A stretch of DNA of 14,056 nt from CAYVUV01 sp964455095 (GTDB lineage: Bacteria > Desulfobacterota > Binatia > HRBIN30 > CADEER01): the NCBI GenBank assembly GCA_964455095.1, contig CAYVUV010000119.1:1-14056 (forward strand), written 5' to 3'. The position numbers were made by a program, and so were the translations under genes. Below the pieces are notes generated by a model, which had not been told where the DNA came from, ran no database searches, and saw only the letters and a program-made list of their open reading frames with translations. Every line of letters begins with the position of its first letter. Positions within the stretch are counted from its first letter, which is position 1. This document shows, one piece after another, positions 7,862 to 12,306 of this stretch.

Positions 7862-9124
7862 ATGGGCGCAGAGTCTTCCCCGATGCTGACCACCGATCCG
7901 ATGCAGGCGCAGCTGGCGCTGTTTGCCGATCCGCACGAGGTGGCGCCCGGCGTGTTGATGAACGCCGCGTTCGTCAACACCTACACCGTGCGCACGCCGG
8001 CGGGCCTGCTGTGCATCGACCCCGGCTTCGGGCACACCGCCGGCGCCCTGCACCGCGCCGTGCGGGCGTGGAGCGACGGGCCGCTGCACACGGCGGTCTA
8101 CACGCACGGCCACGCCGACCACGCCTTCGGCCTGCGCCCGTTCCTCGATGCCGGCGAGCGCCCGCAGATCATCGCCCAGGAGCGCTGCCCGGAGCGCTTT
8201 CGCCGCTATCAGCTCACGCACGGTTGGAACGCGCGCATCAACCAGCGCCAGTTCAGCCTGCCGCAGCCGATGTTTCCCGACCAGTTCGACTGGCCGACGC
8301 TGACCTTTCGCGACGCGCTCACCGCGCGTCTGGGCGATCTCGATGTCCACTGCCGCGCCGCCAAGGGCGAGACCGACGACGCCTGCTACGTCTGGATCCC
8401 GGCGCACGGCTACCTGTTCTGCGGCGACCTGATCATCTGGCAGGCGCCCAACTGCGGCAATCCGCAGAAGGTGCAGCGCTATCCGGCCGAATGGGCCGAC
8501 GCGCTCGAGGAGATGGCGGCGCTCGACGCCGAATGGCTGTTCCCCGGCCACGGCCTCGCCGTGCGCGGGCGCGACGCCGTACGCCTCGTGTTGACCGAGA
8601 CGGCGCGCTACCTGCGCGTGTTGATCGCGCAGGTGCTCGAGCGCATGAACGCCGGCCAGACCCCGGAAGAGATCGTCAACGGCGTCGAGCCCGACCCCGA
8701 GCTCTCGACGCGGCCGTTCCTGCAAGCGACCTACGACCATCCGAAGTTCATCGTGCACAACCTGCTGCGCCTGTGGGGCGGTTGGTGGAACGGCAACGCG
8801 GCGGACCTGCTGCCGGCGCCGACGGCGGCGCAGGCGCGCGAGATCGCGCAGCTCGCCGGCAGCGTCGCGGTGCTGGTCGATCGCGGCCGCGCCCTGCTCG
8901 CCGCGGGCGACGCCGTGATGGCCGCGCATGTCGCCGAATGGGCGACGCGCGCCGACCCTGCCGACCGAACCGCGCAGGAGCTCAAGCGCGACGTCTACGA
9001 GCGCCGCCTGCTCGACGAGCGCGCGCTGATGGCGCAGGGCATCTACCGCGCCGCGATGAACGACGCGAAGCGCGCGTTGAAGGAAGAACCGGCGGCGGTC
9101 GAGCGCAGCCGGCGATTGATCTGA
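7862..9124 (+). CDS. Alkylsulfatase-like MBL-fold metallo-hydrolase
   Basis: A 420-residue protein with a metallo-beta-lactamase fold. Seen: THGHADHAFG with His82, His84, Asp86 and His87; KGETDD (about 168-173); FCGDL with Asp189; and FPGH with His230, together a complete binuclear zinc site. The C-terminal part (from about 260), with YDHPKFIVHNLLRLWGGWWN and a following helical repeat region, matches the dimerisation domain of SdsA1/BDS1-type alkylsulfatases, which hydrolyse alkyl sulfate esters to alcohol and sulfate. Those enzymes are about 650 residues and end in an SCP2-like domain and often begin with a signal peptide; this one has neither, so it is a short, probably cytoplasmic relative. 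It overlaps nothing and is followed by a dehydrogenase gene 17 bases downstream, suggesting an operon in which a released alcohol is oxidised. The sulfatase activity is inferred; other ester substrates are possible. Confidence 0.88.
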   Translation: MGAESSPMLTTDPMQAQLALFADPHEVAPGVLMNAAFVNTYTVRTPAGLLCIDPGFGHTAGALHRAVRAWSDGPLHTAVYTHGHADHAFGLRPFLDAGERPQIIAQERCPERFRRYQLTHGWNARINQRQFSLPQPMFPDQFDWPTLTFRDALTARLGDLDVHCRAAKGETDDACYVWIPAHGYLFCGDLIIWQAPNCGNPQKVQRYPAEWADALEEMAALDAEWLFPGHGLAVRGRDAVRLVLTETARYLRVLIAQVLERMNAGQTPEEIVNGVEPDPELSTRPFLQATYDHPKFIVHNLLRLWGGWWNGNAADLLPAPTAAQAREIAQLAGSVAVLVDRGRALLAAGDAVMAAHVAEWATRADPADRTAQELKRDVYERRLLDERALMAQGIYRAAMNDAKRALKEEPAAVERSRRLI

Positions 9125-9126
9125 TC

Positions 9127-9133
9127 GAGGAGA
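9127..9133 (+). promoter_or_regulatory. Ribosome binding site of the alcohol dehydrogenase gene
   Basis: GAGGAGA eight bases before the ATG at 9142, lying in the 17-base gap after the stop of the upstream gene, which supports translation from a shared transcript. Confidence 0.8.
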
Positions 9134-9141
9134 ATTTTGCC

Positions 9142-10260
9142 ATGAAGGTCAAAGCAGCCATCTGTTGGGAGCCGAAGCTGCCGCTGGCGATCGACGAGAT
9201 CGAGCTCGGCGGACCCAAAGCCGGCGAGTGCCTGGTGCGTCTGGTCGCGACCGGCGTGTGCCACACCGACGCCTACACGATGAGCGGACGCGATCCGTCG
9301 GGGCTCTTCCCCGCCGTGCTCGGCCACGAGGGCGGCGGCATCGTCGAAGAGATCGGCGCCGGCGTGACCAGCATCGCGGTCGGCGACCACGTCATCCCGC
9401 TGTACATTCCGGAATGCCGCAACTGCAAGTTCTGCCTCAGCGGCAAGACCAACCTGTGCGGCGCGATCCTGGCGACGCAGGGCAAGGGGCTGATGCCCGA
9501 CGGCACCAGCCGCCTGTCGCACAAGGGCCGCATGCTGCACCACTACATGGGCACGTCGACCTTCGCCGAGTACACGGTGGTGCCCGAGATCTCGCTCGCC
9601 AAGGTGCACCGCGACGCGCCGCTGGAGAAGGTCTGCCTGCTCGGCTGCGGCGTCACGACCGGTATTGGCGCCGTGCTCAACACCGCCAAGGTGCATCCCG
9701 GCGCATCGGTCGCCGTCTTCGGCCTCGGCGGCATCGGCCTCTCGGTGGTGCAGGGCGCGGTGATGGCGGGGGCCGGGCGCATCATCGCCATCGACACCAA
9801 CCCGGCCAAGTTCGCTCTTGCGCAGCAGCTCGGCGCCACCGACGTACTGAACCCGTCCGACGTCGCCAACGTCGCCGAAGCGGTCGTCGAGCTCACCGAC
9901 GGCGGCGTCGACTTCTCCTTCGAATGCATCGGTCACGTCGAAGTGATGGGCCAGGCACTGGCCTGTGCGCACAAGGGATGGGGCCAATCGATCATCATCG
10001 GCGTCGCCGGCGCCGGCGAGGAGATCCACGCCCGCCCCTTCTTGCTCGTCACCGGGCGCAGCTGGCGCGGCACCGCCTTCGGCGGCACCCGCGGGCGCAC
10101 ACAGTTGCCGCAGTACGTCGACTGGTATCAGCGCGGCCGCATCAAGCTCGACGAGTACATCACCCACACCATGCCACTCGACGACATCAACCGCGCCTTC
10201 GACCTCATGCACGAGGGGGCTAGCATCCGCAGCGTCGTGCGCTACGGAACCGCGGCGTAG
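9142..10260 (+). CDS. Zinc-dependent alcohol dehydrogenase, class III (FrmA/AdhC)-like
   Basis: A 372-residue medium-chain dehydrogenase, the usual length of class III enzymes (S-(hydroxymethyl)glutathione dehydrogenase). Seen: catalytic zinc ligands Cys40, His62 (GHEGGG) and Cys169; structural zinc cysteines 92, 95, 98 and 106; the NAD-binding GLGGIG (194-199) followed by Asp218, which favours NAD over NADP; and class III signatures TQGKGLMPDGTSR and HYMGTSTFAEYTVV. Odd: two residues that bind the glutathione part in class III enzymes appear replaced. The DPE motif is DPS (Ser53), and the arginine four residues after the last structural Cys is Leu110. It may therefore be a class III-derived enzyme acting on other alcohols, perhaps those released by the upstream hydrolase. 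It is the second gene of a tight pair; the repeat array starting about 10 bp after its stop may help end transcription. Confidence 0.9.
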   Translation: MKVKAAICWEPKLPLAIDEIELGGPKAGECLVRLVATGVCHTDAYTMSGRDPSGLFPAVLGHEGGGIVEEIGAGVTSIAVGDHVIPLYIPECRNCKFCLSGKTNLCGAILATQGKGLMPDGTSRLSHKGRMLHHYMGTSTFAEYTVVPEISLAKVHRDAPLEKVCLLGCGVTTGIGAVLNTAKVHPGASVAVFGLGGIGLSVVQGAVMAGAGRIIAIDTNPAKFALAQQLGATDVLNPSDVANVAEAVVELTDGGVDFSFECIGHVEVMGQALACAHKGWGQSIIIGVAGAGEEIHARPFLLVTGRSWRGTAFGGTRGRTQLPQYVDWYQRGRIKLDEYITHTMPLDDINRAFDLMHEGASIRSVVRYGTAA

Positions 10261-10269
10261 GGGGCCCGC

Positions 10270-10364
10270 TCGGGGTCGGTATCGGTATCGGGATCGGGAT
10301 CGATCAAGGCTACGGATCGTTGCTCTTCGATTCCGATAGCGATACCGACCCCGACGCCGATCGG
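10270..10364 (-). repeat. Hexamer-array unit 1 (short, no gene)
   Basis: A left array (10270-10305) of degenerate 6-bp steps reading TCGGGGTCGGTATCGGTATC onward, a 22-base centre, and an inverted right array (10327-10364) reading TCGATTCCGATAGCGATACC onward. The arms can pair over about 26 bases with few mismatches. The base pairs of the right edge of the centre (TCGTTGC, 10317-10323) match the leader of the four-helix-bundle gene in unit 3. Strand is given in the orientation of that gene. Confidence 0.8.
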
Positions 10365-10368
10365 TTTC

Positions 10369-10405
10369 AAACGCTCGCCCGCCAGCGCGAGCGGAGATGC
10401 TGCCG
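10369..10405. repeat. Linker repeat, copy 1
   Basis: AAACGCTCGCCCGCCAGCGC and following bases to GATGCTGCCG. It recurs at 10512-10548 with one inserted base and one substitution. It holds a CGCTCG...CGAGCG stem that is kept in both copies although the loop differs by one base. It shows that units 1 and 2 arose by tandem duplication of a segment of about 145-150 bp. Confidence 0.75.
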
Positions 10406-10415
10406 TCTCGCACTT

Positions 10416-10506
10416 TCCCTCGGGGTCGGCATCGGTATCGGCATCGGAATCGATCCCCACCGCGGTTGTCGTCCCTTCGATTCCGATAGCGATACCGACG
10501 CCGATT
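10416..10506 (-). repeat. Hexamer-array unit 2 (short, no gene)
   Basis: Left array 10420-10455, centre about 22 bases, inverted right array 10477-10506. Bases 10437-10466 are identical over 30 bp to 10582-10611, which is the 3' coding end of the four-helix-bundle gene in unit 3, including 12 bases (CCCCACCGCGGT) that do not belong to the hexamer pattern. That match supports an origin by internal deletion of a gene-bearing unit. Confidence 0.8.
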
Positions 10507-10509
10507 GGG

Positions 10510-10983
10510 CTAAACGCTCGCCCGCCAGCGCCGAGCGGAAATGCTGCCGACTCGACCGATCCTCTCGGGGGCGGAGTCGGAATCGGCATCGGAATCGATC
10601 CCCACCGCGGTGTACTCCCCCCGTTCCTCGCGGATCACATAACCCCGCCGACCAAGCCTCGTCAGCATCGCCACGATACGGTCGAGCACCGCTTTGGCCT
10701 TGGCGTTCTCCTCCGCGGACAGGGCGCCACAGACCTCCAGAACATCCTGGATCGCGCCGCACTCCAACGCCGATCCGCGGGCGATCTCGAAGTACCTGAG
10801 CCGATCGCCATCGGTCGCCTTCCCATTGCCTTCGGCGATATTCAGGGGCATCGCCTGAGATGCCCGCAGCAACTGGTCCTTGGCATTTCGATGCCCCTTC
10901 AGCGCTTCACAGTAACGGTACGCCCAGCCGACGTACTCGATCGCCGCTCGGTAGACGTGAAGTTGTTCATGGCCGAAACTCAT
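10510..10983 (-). CDS. Four-helix-bundle protein (S23 / 23S rRNA intervening-sequence type)
   Basis: A 157-residue protein. Residues 1-115 match the four-helix-bundle family first known from 23S rRNA intervening sequences and related in fold to the Avd accessory protein of diversity-generating retroelements. Seen: HEQLHVYRAAIEYVGW at the start, NAKDQLLRASQAMPLNIAEG (33-52), the signature RYFEIARGSALECGAIQD (63-80) and a last helix ending GRRGY. Its biochemical role is unknown; nucleic acid binding is suspected from the basic surface of relatives. Residues 129-140 (IDSDADSDSAPE) are encoded by the left hexamer array of unit 3, and the final residues and the TAG stop lie in linker copy 2, so the tail is repeat-derived. 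The ATG at 10983 has GAGAGG seven bases upstream, itself at the edge of the right hexamer array. The gene exactly fills the space between two inverted arrays and looks like cargo or the driver of a small mobile unit. Confidence 0.9.
   Translation of the reverse strand: MSFGHEQLHVYRAAIEYVGWAYRYCEALKGHRNAKDQLLRASQAMPLNIAEGNGKATDGDRLRYFEIARGSALECGAIQDVLEVCGALSAEENAKAKAVLDRIVAMLTRLGRRGYVIREERGEYTAVGIDSDADSDSAPERIGRVGSISARRWRASV
10512..10548. repeat. Linker repeat, copy 2
   Basis: Second copy of the linker at 10369-10405, with the CGCTCG...CGAGCG stem preserved. On the minus strand it encodes the last residues (SISARRWRASV) and the stop region of the four-helix-bundle gene. Confidence 0.75.
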
Positions 10984-11043
10984 GTCGTTGCCTCTCGATT
11001 CCGATAGCGATACCGATTCCGACCCCGACTCCGATTAGGATTA
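10559..11043 (-). repeat. Hexamer-array unit 3 (full-length, carries a gene)
   Basis: The left array 10565-10600 and the right inverted array 10995-11037 are the same arms as in the short units, but 394 bases apart, with the four-helix-bundle gene between them. The outermost bases extend the inverted repeat (ATCCT at 10559 side, AGGAT at 11036-11041 side). The right array directly abuts the leader and ribosome binding site of the gene. No transposase, recombinase or reverse transcriptase lies within the unit. Confidence 0.8.
10991..10996 (-). promoter_or_regulatory. Ribosome binding site of the four-helix-bundle gene
   Basis: GAGAGG on the minus strand, seven bases before the ATG at 10983. 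It touches the inner edge of the right hexamer array. Remnants of this leader (GCAACGA after an AGAG or AGGG purine run) persist in the gene-less units 1 and 4. Confidence 0.65.
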
Positions 11044-11070
11044 TGGGGAAACGTCGCGTGCGGCGGATTG

Positions 11071-11568
11071 TCAGGTCGGGGGCTCTTGCTCCACATCGTG
11101 ACACAGCCCTTTGAGGTCAGAGTACCGACGTCGTATCTGTTCCGCCGCGGCGGGGGCATCAACGACGATGGCCACTACCGCATCGCACCCGTCCTCGTAC
11201 CGTCCCGCCGGCATCGCAACGTATATCGACTCCCAGATTGCCTCGTCCAGATTCTCGTCATCGTGCCAAGTTGTCATCACAACATCGTCCGGACCGGGTT
11301 CGTCTTCGGGACGTTGCGCGTCAATCAGATCGTGCACCCGCTGACATCCGGGTCCCCAGGTCGCAAAGTATGCTGCTCCCGCACCGAGAAGGGCGCGAAC
11401 CAATTCCCGGATTGTCTCGTCGTCCACTCGCGAGGCGTCCATGACGAGGAAGCAGCCGAAGCGGCGCGCTGGTGGTTCGAACTCCCCGACGCGAGGTGTG
11501 ACCAGCTCGAGGACATAGAGACCGCGTCCGGATACCTCTTCCCGCGCGATACGTATGAGCTGGCTCAT
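11071..11568 (-). CDS. Small hypothetical protein, possibly DUF7684-like
   Basis: A 165-residue protein with no signal peptide or membrane segment. It has an alternating strand/helix pattern: FGCFLVMDASRV (38-48), a helix to about 62, AAYFATWGPGCQRVHDLID (65-83), DDVVMTTWHDDENLDEAIWESIYVAMP (94-120) and CDAVVAIVVDA (128-138). The segments TWGPGCQRVHD and MTTWHDDE recall, from memory, a small uncharacterised family named DUF7684; I cannot confirm this. Function is unknown. It lies between hexamer-array units 3 and 4 with the same orientation as the four-helix-bundle gene. The ATG at 11568 fits the protein pattern; the ribosome binding site is weak (GAGGT about 13 bases upstream). Its balanced composition and coherent secondary structure argue that this frame, not the overlapping plus-strand ones, is coding. 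Confidence 0.72.
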   Translation of the reverse strand: MSQLIRIAREEVSGRGLYVLELVTPRVGEFEPPARRFGCFLVMDASRVDDETIRELVRALLGAGAAYFATWGPGCQRVHDLIDAQRPEDEPGPDDVVMTTWHDDENLDEAIWESIYVAMPAGRYEDGCDAVVAIVVDAPAAAEQIRRRYSDLKGLCHDVEQEPPT

Positions 11569-11650
11569 TCGTTCCAGCTACCTCACCGCTGGCCAGTGTC
11601 CAAGAGCGACATACGCGTGGCCGAATTTTGCCAACTCAGCCGAGTCCGGA
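11569..11650. other. Short intergenic leader, no feature seen
   Basis: About 80 bases between the start of the small hypothetical gene and array unit 4. A promoter for the minus strand would have to lie here or in the unit, but I see no clear -35/-10 pair. Confidence 0.3.
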
Positions 11651-11755
11651 TCCCTCGGGGTCGGAGTCGGAATCGGTATCGGAATCGATCTCCGTCGCGG
11701 TGATCGTTGCCCCTTCGATTCCGATTCCGACCCCGACTCCGACCCCGATAGGGCT
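11651..11755 (-). repeat. Hexamer-array unit 4 (short, no gene)
   Basis: Left array 11655-11690 and inverted right array 11715-11750 around a 24-base centre. The centre has TCGTTGC (11704-11710), as in units 1 and 3, next to CCCCTTCGATTCC. Its outer edges (GGATCCCTCGGGG and CCCCGATAGGGCT) extend the inverted repeat by several bases. It lies about 600 bp from unit 3, with a small gene between them, and has the same orientation as the other three. Confidence 0.8.
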
Positions 11756-11794
11756 GTGCGGAACGCTGGCGGCAAACTCAAGACCCATCGCGCA

Positions 11795-11856
11795 GCCTAA
11801 CGTCCCGTTGAGCGGCGCGCGGCAGCGCGTCCGCTCGCACTGGGATTTGGCAACGG
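11795..11856 (-). repeat. Integron attC-like recombination site (lone, one end degenerate)
   Basis: Read on the minus strand, the site ends in CGTTAGGC, a canonical GTTRRRY core. Before it lies a stem GAGCGG-A-CGCGC, loop TGCC, GCGCG-CCGCTC, with one unpaired A on one arm, then AAC. TCCC and GGGA flank the stem and pair outside an unpaired spacer. This order, including the extrahelical base, matches integron attC sites. The opposite core is degenerate (GCCAAAT instead of GCCTAAC). It overlaps the stop codon and last residues of the adjacent gene, where a gene cassette carries its attC. No integrase or second attC was seen. Confidence 0.6.
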
Positions 11857-12228
11857 CATGATGACCGTCCCAGTCGCGTGTTGATACGCTCTCATCAGGC
11901 GCGCAAGTCTTGCCTTCTCCAGGACCAGGCGTTTGGTCAGGCCCCACGGGCTGCGGGCTCTCTGGTACTTGAAATCGATCCAATGCGTCCGCGGACTGGA
12001 GTGCCGAAAGGTCTCCCAGAGCATGGGGAGATAGTCGCCATCCGGGGCAAGCCCAACGATGTGTGTGATGCTGATCCTTTCGGGATCTCCGCGTCGAAAC
12101 CGGTACGTAATGCGCAGCGAGCGGCGTTTGCATTTGCACCTGCGGCACAGAAGGCCCTGGTCCCAGCCGCTTGGCGCCAACTCGTCCCAGATGAAGGCGG
12201 CGATGCTGCGTGACTGACAGACCGTCAA
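11797..12228 (-). CDS. Hypothetical zinc-ribbon-like protein, cassette-type, start uncertain
   Basis: As called from the only available start codon (TTG at 12226-12228) the protein has 143 residues. The body is coherent: SIAAFIWDELAPSGWDQGLLCRRCKCKRRSLRITYRF, then ITHIVGLAPDGDYLPMLWETF, WIDFKYQRARSPWGLTKRLVLEKARLARLMRAY. I do not recognise the family. The same frame continues upstream of the TTG as WWQCISCGDRPTWL, giving a CxxC that pairs naturally with LCRRC to form a zinc ribbon. That extension is preceded by ATG GCT AGA and then an in-frame TAA (12268-12270), so the original start was probably the ATG at 12277-12279 and the gene may be broken by this stop. The stop codon TAG lies in the attC-like site, as in an integron gene cassette. 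The product could be a remnant or still translated from the TTG. Confidence 0.6.
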   Translation of the reverse strand: MTVCQSRSIAAFIWDELAPSGWDQGLLCRRCKCKRRSLRITYRFRRGDPERISITHIVGLAPDGDYLPMLWETFRHSSPRTHWIDFKYQRARSPWGLTKRLVLEKARLARLMRAYQHATGTVIMPLPNPSASGRAAARRSTGR

Positions 12229-12306
12229 CCAGGTGGGACGGTCGCCGCACGAAATGCATTGCCACCATTATCTAGCCATGGCACCCGCAACAACTCCGTC
12301 TTGCCC

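Noticed and set aside
10242..10589. Open frames with Gly-Ile, Ser-Asp or Arg-Tyr alternation
   Set aside because: These are artefacts of the 6-bp period, which gives open frames on both strands; only the four-helix-bundle gene has non-repetitive protein content.
10270..10600. Possible CRISPR array
   Set aside because: The 6-bp periodicity and inverted orientation do not show repeat-spacer organisation, and no cas genes are seen.
10510..11043. Diversity-generating retroelement, because the protein is related to Avd
   Set aside because: No reverse transcriptase and no template/variable repeat pair with adenine-specific differences is present in the window.
10510..11043. Intervening sequence within a 23S rRNA gene
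   Set aside because: The flanks are repeats and protein genes, with no recognisable 23S rRNA sequence on either side.
11636..12268. A 210-residue minus-strand frame starting with an ATG at 12268
   Set aside because: Its sequence lacks coherent structure, runs through array unit 4, and overlaps the better-supported zinc-ribbon-like frame.
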